DNA from: Actinomadura sp. 6K520
GTDB taxonomy: Bacteria > Actinomycetota > Actinomycetes > Streptosporangiales > Streptosporangiaceae
Length of the DNA: 56,498 bases
NCBI RefSeq assembly: GCF_004349245.1
Contig: NZ_SMLC01000035.1
Span: 1-56,498 of the forward strand
Direction: 5' to 3'
The notes under the pieces were generated by a model. The model worked only from the letters and a program-made list of their open reading frames with translations. It was not told the origin of the DNA and searched no databases. Below are positions 17,845 through 25,061 of the stretch, piece after piece (the stretch's first letter is position 1; the number at the start of each line of letters is the position of its first letter). The translations under genes were made by a program, and so were the position numbers.

Positions 17845-18096
17845 ATGCCCTTGCGGAACGACCGGGTCCCACGTCGTAGTGAGCGCAGAGCCGAAAACGT
17901 CCGGCTGTACACGCCCGCCGAGGCGGCGGCCATGCTGCAGGTCCGGGAATCCTGGCTGAGGAAGAAGGCCAGCGCGCGGGCCGTCCCGTGCACGTTCATC
18001 GGCAAGCACCTGCGGTTCAGCGAGCAGGACATCGACGCGATCATCGCGGCCGGCGCCAAGCGGCCGATCGTCCAGCGGCGGCGCGGCCGGGCCTGA
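17845..18096 (+). CDS. Excisionase-like helix-turn-helix protein
   Basis: An 83-residue MerR/HTH_17-type protein: VRLYTPAEAAAMLQVRESWL followed by RAVPCTFIGKHLRFSEQDID, the usual pattern of small excisionase-like DNA-binding proteins that precede integrases. I take the ATG at 17845 (GAGG seven bases upstream); a TTG at 17830 is the alternative. It lies 28 bp before the integrase in the same direction and probably controls the direction of recombination. It could also act as a local repressor. Confidence 0.78.
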   Translation: MPLRNDRVPRRSERRAENVRLYTPAEAAAMLQVRESWLRKKASARAVPCTFIGKHLRFSEQDIDAIIAAGAKRPIVQRRRGRA

Positions 18097-18124
18097 GCGC
18101 CCGATTACCGAGAAGGAGTGTGTC

Positions 18125-19546
18125 ATGGCGTATGCCGAAAAGCGCGGCAACAAGTGGCGGGTCCGGTACGTGCGGCCGGACGGGAGCACCGCGTCGCAGT
18201 CGGGCTTCGACACCAAGCAGGCAGCCCTGCACTGGGGAGAAGAACAGGAAGCCGGTATCCGGCGACATAGGTGGAACGATCCCCGTGACGGAGCGGCGTT
18301 ATTGGCCGACTGGGTCGAGCTGTGGTGGGCCGGGCAGGACCTGGAGGCCACCACCGAAGCCAAGTACCGGTACCTGATCGACCACCACATCGTCCCCGCC
18401 TTCGGGAACCGGCCGGTCAGCACCTTCACCAGTCCCGAGGAGGTCGTCGCCTGGGAGAAGCGCACCCGCACCAACGGGTTCTCCCACCGCACGGCGGCCG
18501 ACGCCCGATCACTGCTGGGCACGATCCTGGGCGATGCCAAAGAACGGGGCATGGTCGCGTCCAACGTCGCGGTGAAGCGGCGGGGGCGCGGACGTAAGCG
18601 AACCCGGCGGACCATCGCGGTGCGCGGGCCGGAGAAAGTGTGGGCTACATCCCTGCAGGCACTGCTGCTCGCCGAGCGGTGCGCGTTGCTATCGGGACGC
18701 GATGACGACTTCGTCCTGATCGTCCTCGCCGCCTACACCGGCATGCGTTGGGGCGAGGTCCATGGGCTGGAGCGGCCCGCGTGCCGACTGGATCGCATCC
18801 AGATCGACTGGCAGTTGCGCGAGTTGGCCGGGCGGCTGGAGATGGTGCCGCCCAAGGACGACTCGCACCGGCCCGTGGACCTGCCGCCCTTCCTGGCGGC
18901 CCTGGTGTCCGACCAGAGCACGCGGACACGGGGCCGCTGCGCCTGCCAAGGGCGGACGCCTGAGTGCGGGGGTCGCGGGCAGTTCCTGTTCCTCAGCCCC
19001 GACGGCGGGCACCATCGGCGGTCCAACTACGCCCGCCGGATCTTCCAGCCGGCGGCCGACGGACGCTACCCCGGCGGAACCCGGCAGGCCGGCAAGCGCC
19101 TCCTGGTCGAAGCGACCGGATGGCCTGGGGTGCCGATCCCACCCTGGCCCGACGCCGTGGCCGGGCAGCCGTTCCTCCCGCCTCGCGGCAAAGGAATCCG
19201 GGTCGTGGACGAGGACGCCTCGACTGCGGTATGGCTGCCGCTGGTCGAAGGGCTCACCCCGCACGGTCTGCGGCATAGCCATAAGACCTGGATGCTCGAA
19301 GACGGCATCCCGGAAGTGCTTCAGGCCGAACGGCTCGGGCACACGGTTCCGGGCATCCGGGGTGTGTACTCCCACGTCTCCGACGGTATGCGGGACGAAC
19401 TCAAGACCAAGCTCCAGCGGCGGTGGGAGCAATCGCTGGCACAGCGGCTCCGCTTCGGAGCCGCCTCGCCGGTGCCATTACTGAACCGGCTGCTGGAGGC
19501 CGCCCAGACGAAGGGCACTGCCCGCGGGCACCTAGCCAGCGCATAG
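18125..19546 (+). CDS. Tyrosine recombinase (phage/ICE integrase)
   Basis: A 473-residue site-specific recombinase. The N-terminal arm-binding and core-binding region (LADWVELWWAGQDLEATTEA at about 60-79) is followed by a catalytic domain with Arg208 (AAYTGMRWGEV), His380/Arg383 (LTPHGLRHSHKT), LGH at 404-406 and the nucleophile Tyr415 (GVYSHV). All core residues are present, so it should be active. AAGGAG lies seven bases before the ATG. It sits with its 3' end toward tRNA-Val, about 190 bp away, typical of integrative elements using a tRNA 3' end as attB. An insertion between the Arg and the HxxR motif contains a Cys-rich CACQGRTPEC. Confidence 0.92.
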   Translation: MAYAEKRGNKWRVRYVRPDGSTASQSGFDTKQAALHWGEEQEAGIRRHRWNDPRDGAALLADWVELWWAGQDLEATTEAKYRYLIDHHIVPAFGNRPVSTFTSPEEVVAWEKRTRTNGFSHRTAADARSLLGTILGDAKERGMVASNVAVKRRGRGRKRTRRTIAVRGPEKVWATSLQALLLAERCALLSGRDDDFVLIVLAAYTGMRWGEVHGLERPACRLDRIQIDWQLRELAGRLEMVPPKDDSHRPVDLPPFLAALVSDQSTRTRGRCACQGRTPECGGRGQFLFLSPDGGHHRRSNYARRIFQPAADGRYPGGTRQAGKRLLVEATGWPGVPIPPWPDAVAGQPFLPPRGKGIRVVDEDASTAVWLPLVEGLTPHGLRHSHKTWMLEDGIPEVLQAERLGHTVPGIRGVYSHVSDGMRDELKTKLQRRWEQSLAQRLRFGAASPVPLLNRLLEAAQTKGTARGHLASA

Positions 19547-19561
19547 AACGGAAGCATCGAT

Positions 19562-19594
19562 ACGGGGGTGGGCGGTCGCCGTCCATCCCCGTTT
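19562..19594 (+). terminator. Terminator after the integrase
   Basis: A 14-bp stem (19562-19575 with 19579-19592, two G-U pairs) with a TCG loop, followed by TTT. It starts 16 bp after the integrase stop. Confidence 0.7.
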
Positions 19595-19648
19595 CCGCGA
19601 CTACGGACTGTGACAGTGACCGGGAGGCTTCCGGTGACCTCGTTCGGG

Positions 19649-19680
19649 TGGGAGGGAGATGATCTCCCAGAATCCTCCCA
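19649..19680. repeat. Nested inverted repeats between integrase and tRNA-Val
   Basis: An outer pair TGGGAGG (19649-19655) and CCTCCCA (19674-19680) encloses GGGAGAT-G-ATCTCCC (19654-19668). They lie 54 bp from the tRNA 3' end, where arm-type integrase or excisionase sites are expected. A terminator role is the alternative. Confidence 0.45.
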
Positions 19681-19733
19681 GTTGATCACTCAGGCCCTGC
19701 CGCCGATGTGTGGGAGGGCCTGTGTAGTAAGGG

Positions 19734-19805
19734 TGGGCGATACTGGGTTCGAACCAGTGACCTCTTCGGTGTGAACGAAGCGCTCTCCCACTGAGCTAAT
19801 CGCCC
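19734..19805 (-). tRNA. tRNA-Val (CAC)
   Basis: A 72-nt cloverleaf on the minus strand: acceptor GGGCGAT/ATCGCCC, D arm GCTCAGTGGGAGAGC, anticodon stem CTTCG/CGAAG with loop TTCACAC (anticodon CAC), T arm with GGTTCGAAC, discriminator A. CCA is not encoded. Its 3' end faces the integrase, so it is the probable attachment site of the island. I searched by eye for a second copy of its 3' end on the left side and found none in the window. Confidence 0.93.
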
Positions 19806-19871
19806 GGGCGGGCCGGGGCCCGACGTCGGAAACTCTAGCGCATGTTGGGGGTTGCGCGTGCATCGCAGAGG

Positions 19872-20297
19872 TCAGGTCCAGAAGGCGGGGTCTTCTATGT
19901 GCCAGGGGACCTTGAGGCCGTAGATGGCGAGGTAGGCGGTTGCGGCGGCGGCTACGAGGATGGTGGTCACCGTGCCGAGGATGAGGTTGCGGCGGCGCCG
20001 GCGGGGGTCGAAGGCCTGTTCCTTGGCTCGGTCGGCGGCGGCCTTGGCGCGGTGGAGGGCGCGCTGGGCCCAGGCGAACTCGGTGGAGAGGATCGCCAGG
20101 CCGACGACGATGCCGACGAGGCCGGGGCCGGGGGTGACCATCATGATCAGGCCGCCGATGAGGACGGCGGAGCCGATGGTGAAGACGCCCGCGCGCCAGG
20201 CGGTGTACAGGAGGGCGTTGCGCCGGATCCGCTCGCGGAACCTGTGGTGGCGCCCCCGCGCCGGCGGACGGGCTTCTTTTTCCTGTTTGATCGTCAC
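19872..20297 (-). CDS. PGPGW-family transmembrane protein (TIGR02611-like)
   Basis: A 141-residue membrane protein. One segment, GSAVLIGGLIMMVTPGPGLV (the PGPG signature), is followed by GLAILSTEFAWAQRAL and a basic linker (DPRRRRRN). A further membrane helix is LGTVTTILVAAAATAYLAIY near the C-terminus. I place the start at the GTG at 20297 (VTIKQEKEARPP) because the upstream open frame reads like leader sequence. Function is unknown; the family is widespread in actinomycetes. It is transcribed away from ssgB with a shared upstream region of about 280 bp. Confidence 0.8.
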   Translation of the reverse strand: MTIKQEKEARPPARGRHHRFRERIRRNALLYTAWRAGVFTIGSAVLIGGLIMMVTPGPGLVGIVVGLAILSTEFAWAQRALHRAKAAADRAKEQAFDPRRRRRNLILGTVTTILVAAAATAYLAIYGLKVPWHIEDPAFWT

Positions 20298-20574
20298 GGT
20301 TTTACCCCAAGCCAGTGGATCGGCCGCCCGGGACGTTAGATTACCGCGCCGATCCTCCCACGTGACGGTGGCCCCGTGGGGGAAAGATCCGCTTTTGCGC
20401 AGGTCAGACGGCGGTTTTGCTACGGTGAGATGGATCACAGTCGCCGGGGACGCAGGAATGTTCCGCCGAGATCAGGCAGTTAGGCGTCATAGATCGCGGG
20501 GATGTCCGGGTAGAGGGAGAAGCACCCACCGGCCTCCCCGCGAGGCAGCGGGACCGACGTAAGAGGGAATGGCC

Positions 20575-20988
20575 ATGAACAGCAGTACCACCGTCTCAGC
20601 AGAGCTGGGCCTTCGTCTCGTCGTCCCCGACCGCACGACCGTGCCCCTGCTCGCCGGGCTGGAGTACGCGGCCGACGACCCGTACGCGATCCGGATGGCC
20701 TTCTACGTGGGCGATGACGAGCCGGTGGAGTGGATCTTCGCTCGGGAGCTTCTGACGGTCGGCATCGTGCGCAGGGTCGGGGAAGGGGACGTGGAGGTCT
20801 GGCCAGGTGCCGATGACGGCACGCTCCACATCGCGCTCTCGTCCCCGTTCGGGGACGCGTTGTTCGAGGTGCCGCTGCCGGCGCTCGCGGACTTCCTGCA
20901 CCGGACCTACCAGGCGGTGCCCGCGGGTGAGGAGAGCGAGTTCATCGACATCGACGCCGAGCTGGAGAACCTGCTCTGGCCGTCGTAG
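20575..20988 (+). CDS. ssgB: SsgA-like protein, probably SsgB
   Basis: A 137-residue SALP protein: LRLVVPDRTTVPLLAGLEY, DDPYAIRMAFYVG, PVEWIFARELLTVG and the acidic C-terminus FIDIDAELENLLWPS follow the SsgB pattern closely. SsgB localises to future septum sites during sporulation and recruits FtsZ in filamentous actinomycetes. The ATG at 20575 has GAGGG about eight bases upstream; an ATG two codons earlier is too close to it. The gene ends 1 bp before the convergent transhydrogenase gene. Its presence supports a sporulating host. Confidence 0.88.
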   Translation: MNSSTTVSAELGLRLVVPDRTTVPLLAGLEYAADDPYAIRMAFYVGDDEPVEWIFARELLTVGIVRRVGEGDVEVWPGADDGTLHIALSSPFGDALFEVPLPALADFLHRTYQAVPAGEESEFIDIDAELENLLWPS

Positions 20989-20989
20989 G

Positions 20990-22393
20990 TCACTCGGTCA
21001 GGCGCGCGATGTGGCGCATCTTGTTCGTCGCGTCCAGGGCGGCGACCTTGTAGGACTCGGCCAGGGTGGGGTAGTTGAAGACCGCGTTGACCAGGTAGTC
21101 GACGGTGCCGCCGCAGCCCATGACGGTCTGGCCGATGTGCACGAGCTCGGTGGCGCCCGTGCCGAAGACGTGGACGCCCAGGAGGCGGCGGTCCTCCGGT
21201 GAGACGAGGAGTTTCAGCATCCCGTAGGAGTCGCCGATGATCTGGCCGCGGGCGAGTTCGCGGTAGCGGGAGACGCCCACCTCGAAGGGGATCTTTTCCT
21301 CGGTGAGGGCGTCCTCGGTGCGGCCCACGAAGCTGATCTCGGGGATCGTGTAGATGCCGATGGGCTGGGTCTCGTGCATCTCCGAGACGGGCTCGCCGCA
21401 GGCGTGGTGGGCGGCGAGGCGGCCCTGTTCCATGGACGTCGCGGCGAGGGACGGGAAGCCGATCACGTCGCCGACGGCGTAGATGTGCGGGACCTCGGTG
21501 CGGTAGTCGTCGTCCACCTTGATGCGCCCGCGGGGGTCGGCGGACAGGCCGGCGGCGTCCAGGCACAGGTCGTCGGTCATGCCGTGCCGGCCGGCGGAGT
21601 ACATGACGGTGTCGGCGGGGATGCGCTTGCCGCTCTCCAGGACGGTGATCGTGCCGCGGGGCATCCGCTCGACGGACGCGACGCTCTCCCGGAACCGGAA
21701 CGTCACGGCCAGGTCGCGCAGGTGGTACTTCAGGGCCTCCACGATCTCCAGGTCGCAGAAGTCGAGCATGCGCTCCCGGCGCTCCACGACGGTGATCTTG
21801 GTGCCGAGGGCGGCGAACATCGAGGCGTACTCGATGCCGATGACGCCGGCGCCGACGACGACCATCGTCTCGGGGATGCGGTCCATGTTGATGATGCCGT
21901 CGGAGTCGATGATCGTCCGGTCGTCGAAGTCGACGGTGTCGGGGCGGGCCGGCCGGGTGCCGGTGGCGATCACGATGCGGTCCGCGGTGACCTTGTGCTC
22001 GCGGTCGCCGGCGCTGGTGATCCCGACGGTGTTGGGCTCCAGGAACCGGCCGCGGCCGGGCAGGACCGTGACGCGGTTGCGGGCGAGCTGGCTGCGGACG
22101 GTGTCGATCTCGCGGCCGATGACGTGCTGGGTCCGCATGCCGAGGTCGGCGACCGTGATGTCGTCCTTGACCCGGTAGCTCTGGCCGTACAGCTCGCGCT
22201 GGTTCAGGCCGGTGAGGTAGAGGACGGCCTCGCGGAGCGTCTTCGAGGGGATCGTCCCGGTGTTGATGCAGACGCCGCCGAGCATGTCGCGGCGGTCCGC
22301 GATGGCGACCTTGCGGCCCAGCTTGGCGGCGGCGATCGCCGCGCGCTGCCCGCCCGGGCCGGAGCCGAGGACGAGAAGATCGAAGTCGTTCAC
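20990..22393 (-). CDS. sthA: Si-specific (soluble) NAD(P) transhydrogenase
   Basis: A 467-residue FAD-dependent pyridine nucleotide-disulfide oxidoreductase-fold protein that exchanges hydride between NADPH and NAD in the cytoplasm. The FAD-binding GSGPGG is at residues 10-15. [10 protein letters not shown] (42-51) has only one of the two cysteines of dihydrolipoamide dehydrogenase, which marks soluble transhydrogenases. The second Rossmann motif [14 protein letters not shown] lies in the middle, and the C-terminal interface reads [14 protein letters not shown]. Start is GTG. It is convergent with ssgB. Confidence 0.92.
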   Translation of the reverse strand: MNDFDLLVLGSGPGGQRAAIAAAKLGRKVAIADRRDMLGGVCINTGTIPSKTLREAVLYLTGLNQRELYGQSYRVKDDITVADLGMRTQHVIGREIDTVRSQLARNRVTVLPGRGRFLEPNTVGITSAGDREHKVTADRIVIATGTRPARPDTVDFDDRTIIDSDGIINMDRIPETMVVVGAGVIGIEYASMFAALGTKITVVERRERMLDFCDLEIVEALKYHLRDLAVTFRFRESVASVERMPRGTITVLESGKRIPADTVMYSAGRHGMTDDLCLDAAGLSADPRGRIKVDDDYRTEVPHIYAVGDVIGFPSLAATSMEQGRLAAHHACGEPVSEMHETQPIGIYTIPEISFVGRTEDALTEEKIPFEVGVSRYRELARGQIIGDSYGMLKLLVSPEDRRLLGVHVFGTGATELVHIGQTVMGCGGTVDYLVNAVFNYPTLAESYKVAALDATNKMRHIARLTE

Positions 22394-22457
22394 CCGGCCA
22401 GTCTGACGGCAGGGACACCGTCCGGATAAGGGCTTGTGGGGATAAATCCCCGTTTGA

Positions 22458-23051
22458 TCAGCGGGTCAGGCCCTCGGCGAGCGTTTCCAGGCCGGCCTTG
22501 ACGCGGTCGAGCCCCATGCCGCGCGTGCGCCGCTGGTGGAGGAACAGGTTCGCCGCGAGGGGGGCGAGGAGGGCGTCGGCGAGGTAGGCGGTGTCGGCGT
22601 CCGGGCGGATCTGGCCGAGGAGCATCGCCACGTGCCGGCGGTAGAGCCGGTACGAGCCGTCCCTGAAACGGGCCTCGGGCGGGTCGGATTCGGCCATCAG
22701 CAGCAGGTCCGCCTGCTCCTCGGTGCGGTCGGCGAGGGCGCGCAGGAAGGCGCGGAGCCGGTCGCGGGGGTCGGCGCCGGGGCCGAGCGGCGGCGGGCCC
22801 TTGATGAAGGCGTTCTGGAACTCGCGCTCGCGGTCGTCGATCACGGCGTAGACGAGCCGGGCCCGGTCGCCGAACCGCCGGTAGACGGTGCCGACGCCCA
22901 CTCCGGCGGCGCGGGCGACCTCGTCCATGGTGACGGCCTCGGGACCGCGGGCGGCGATCATCTCGGCGGCGGCGCGCAGGATGCGGCGGCGGTTGTGCGC
23001 GGCGTCGGCGCGCTCGGCCGGGGCACGGCCCGCGACCGGCAGTTCCCGCAT
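22458..23051 (-). CDS. TetR-family repressor
   Basis: A 197-residue regulator with a TetR N-terminal domain ([19 protein letters not shown] and [20 protein letters not shown]) and a helical ligand-binding C-terminal half. The ATG at 23051 has AGGGG six bases upstream; a GTG 18 bp earlier lacks a site. It is divergent from the SDR/SMR operon, with a palindrome between them, so it probably represses that operon and itself. The inducer is likely a toxic cation or small molecule exported by the SMR protein (inference). Confidence 0.88.
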   Translation of the reverse strand: MRELPVAGRAPAERADAAHNRRRILRAAAEMIAARGPEAVTMDEVARAAGVGVGTVYRRFGDRARLVYAVIDDREREFQNAFIKGPPPLGPGADPRDRLRAFLRALADRTEEQADLLLMAESDPPEARFRDGSYRLYRRHVAMLLGQIRPDADTAYLADALLAPLAANLFLHQRRTRGMGLDRVKAGLETLAEGLTR

Positions 23052-23093
23052 CCCGTCCCCTCTCGGCACGGCAGCACAGCCTAGCGGACTTGT

Positions 23094-23113
23094 ATCCGGA
23101 GGACTCTCCGGAT
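23094..23113. promoter_or_regulatory. Probable TetR operator
   Basis: ATCCGGA (23094-23100), six bases, TCCGGAT (23107-23113): a perfect inverted repeat in the divergent region between tetR and the SDR gene. A third TCCGGA lies at 23118-23123 and a related TCCGG at about 23139, so the sites may form an array. Confidence 0.6.
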
Positions 23114-23160
23114 AATCTCCGGAATAAGTGGAAATTTCTCCGGTTAACCTGGGAGTCGGG

Positions 23161-23937
23161 ATGACGCTTCAATCGACGGCGGGCGCGCCGGCGGGCCAGG
23201 GCGCGCTCGCGGGCCGCGCCGCGCTGGTCACCGGCGGCGGGCGCGGCATCGGCGCGGAGATCGCGCTGACGCTCGCCCGGGACGGCGCCGACGTGGCCGT
23301 CACCTACGTGCGGGCCGCGGACCGGGCCGCCGCGGTCGTCCGCGGCATCGAGGCGGCGGGCGGCCGCGGCCTCGCGATCGCCGCGGACGCCGCCGACCCC
23401 GCGGCCGTCGCCGCCGCGGTGGACCGGGCGGCCGCCGCGTTCGGGCGCCTGGACATCCTGGTCAACAACGCCGGGATCGCGCCGTTCGGGCCGCTGGAGG
23501 AGGTGGGGGCCGAGGAACTGGACCGGACGCTGGCGATCCACGTCCGGGCGGCGTTCGTCGCGGCGCAGGCCGCAGCCCGCCATCTCGGGCCGGGCGGGCG
23601 TGTCGTCAACATCGGCAGCAGCCTCGCCGAGCGCGTCCCCTACCCCGGGTGGACGCTGTACGCGATGAGCAAGTCCGCGCTCATCGGGCTCACCCGCGGC
23701 CTGGCCCGCGATCTCGGTCCGCGCGGGATCACCGCGAACGTGGTGCATCCGGGCTCGACCGACACCGAGATGAATCCCGCCGACTCCCCCGACGCCGAGT
23801 TCGAACGCGGGTTCACCGCGCTCGGCCGGTACGGGCACCCCGGCGAGGTCGCCGCGATGGTCGCGCATCTGGCTGGTCCGGGGGGCGACTACGTGACCGG
23901 CGCGTCGATCCCGGTCGACGGGGGATACACGGCGTGA
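23161..23937 (+). CDS. SDR-family oxidoreductase
   Basis: A 258-residue classical short-chain dehydrogenase: nucleotide-binding TGGGRGIG (about 24-31), NNAG motif in ILVNNAGIAPFGP, catalytic Ser in NIGSSLAERVPYP, YAMSK (Tyr/Lys) and C-terminal YVTGASIPVDGGYTA. The ATG at 23161 (GGAG upstream) is preferred to an upstream GTG at 23128. Its stop overlaps the ATG of the SMR gene, so the two are coupled and both presumably answer to the TetR regulator. The substrate cannot be read from the sequence. Confidence 0.9.
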   Translation: MTLQSTAGAPAGQGALAGRAALVTGGGRGIGAEIALTLARDGADVAVTYVRAADRAAAVVRGIEAAGGRGLAIAADAADPAAVAAAVDRAAAAFGRLDILVNNAGIAPFGPLEEVGAEELDRTLAIHVRAAFVAAQAAARHLGPGGRVVNIGSSLAERVPYPGWTLYAMSKSALIGLTRGLARDLGPRGITANVVHPGSTDTEMNPADSPDAEFERGFTALGRYGHPGEVAAMVAHLAGPGGDYVTGASIPVDGGYTA

Positions 23938-24254
23938 TGGCCTGGATCTATCTGCTGGTCGCCTCGCTGATGGAGATGGTGTGGGCGACGGCCCTGAAGC
24001 AGTCGGACAGCTTCACGAGGCTCTGGCCCACCGTGATCGGGCTGACGGTGGCGCTGCTGAGCGTCGTCATCCTGACGCTGTCGCTGCGCGACCTGCCGAT
24101 CGGCACGGCCTACGCGGTGTTCACCGGCCTGGGCGCGCTCGGCGTGGCGCTGGTGGGCATCCTCGCGCTGAACGAGAGCACGTCGCCGGCCCGTCTGCTC
24201 TGCCTGGCGCTCATCCTCGTCGGCGTGGTCGGCCTCCAGCTCGGCGAGAGCTGA
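23937..24254 (+). CDS. SMR-family transporter, Gdx/SugE-like
   Basis: A 105-residue protein with four membrane helices. Glu13 (MAWIYLLVASLMEM) is the conserved membrane-embedded acidic residue of the SMR family. The following WATALKQSDSFTR matches the SugE/Gdx branch (guanidinium exporters) better than the EmrE/Qac branch. It exchanges protons for small cations at the inner membrane and works as an antiparallel dimer. It is coupled to the SDR gene (TGATG). A SugE/EmrE call cannot be settled without alignment. Confidence 0.87.
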   Translation: MAWIYLLVASLMEMVWATALKQSDSFTRLWPTVIGLTVALLSVVILTLSLRDLPIGTAYAVFTGLGALGVALVGILALNESTSPARLLCLALILVGVVGLQLGES

Positions 24255-24293
24255 GTCCGCGCCGCCCGGCCCCGGTTGGGGCAGAGTAGGGGC

Positions 24294-25061
24294 ATGACCA
24301 AGGAGATGCTGGGGATCGACATCGGCGGGTCGGGGATCAAAGGTGCCCCGGTCGACCTTTCGGACGGTTCGTTCGTCCGGGAGCGCTACCGGGTCGCCAC
24401 GCCGCAGCCGGCCAGGCCGAAGGCGGTCGCGAAGGTCGTCGCCGAGGTCGTGGAGCATTTCGGGTGGGACGGCCCGGTCGGCGTCACCTATCCCGGGGTG
24501 GTGATGGACGGTGTGACGATGTCGGCGGCGAACGTGTCCAAGCAGTGGATCGGGCTGGACGCGGCGTCGCTGCTCGCCGACGCCACCGGGCGGGAGGTCA
24601 CCCTGCTCAACGACGCCGACGCGGCAGGGGTGGCGGAGATGCGCCTCGGCCGGGGCCGCGGCCGGCGCGGCACCGTGCTCCTGCTCACGCTCGGGACGGG
24701 CATCGGCAGCGCGCTGTTCACCGACGGCGTCCTGGTGCCGAACACCGAGTTCGGGCACATCGAGATCGACGGGGAGGACGCCGAGCTGCGCGCGTCGGCG
24801 AAGGCCCGCGAGGAGGAGGGGCTCGGCTGGGCGGAGTGGGCCGGCCGGCTCGGCACGTACATGGCCCGCCTGGAGGCACTGCTCTCCCCGTCGCTGATCA
24901 TCGTGAGCGGCGGGGTGAGCAAGCGGTCCGAGCGCTTCCTCCCGCTGATCGAGGGCGTGCGGGCGGAGATCGTCGCGGCGCGGCTGGTGAACCACGCGGG
25001 CATCGTGGGCGCGGCGATGGCGGCGGCCGCCGCGCACGAGGCCGCCCGCAAGAAGCGCTAG
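24294..25061 (+). CDS. ppgK: Polyphosphate glucokinase
   Basis: A 255-residue ROK-family kinase: phosphate-binding DIGGSGIKGAPVDL (residues 9-22), SKQWIGLDA, LLNDADAAGVAEM (catalytic Asp region) and LLTLGTGIGSALF, all typical of actinobacterial PpgK. It phosphorylates glucose using polyphosphate or ATP in the cytoplasm. The ATG at 24294 has AGGGG just upstream. Its 3' end overlaps the convergent alpha-mannosidase gene by 4 bp, so the two may interfere by antisense transcription. Confidence 0.93.
   Translation: MTKEMLGIDIGGSGIKGAPVDLSDGSFVRERYRVATPQPARPKAVAKVVAEVVEHFGWDGPVGVTYPGVVMDGVTMSAANVSKQWIGLDAASLLADATGREVTLLNDADAAGVAEMRLGRGRGRRGTVLLLTLGTGIGSALFTDGVLVPNTEFGHIEIDGEDAELRASAKAREEEGLGWAEWAGRLGTYMARLEALLSPSLIIVSGGVSKRSERFLPLIEGVRAEIVAARLVNHAGIVGAAMAAAAAHEAARKKR

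Noticed and set aside
17539..18615. 358-codon minus-strand frame overlapping the excisionase and integrase
   Set aside because: Mostly antisense to the integrase. Only its last residues (DGRTAQEAVAARLAVG) look protein-like, too little to annotate as a gene.
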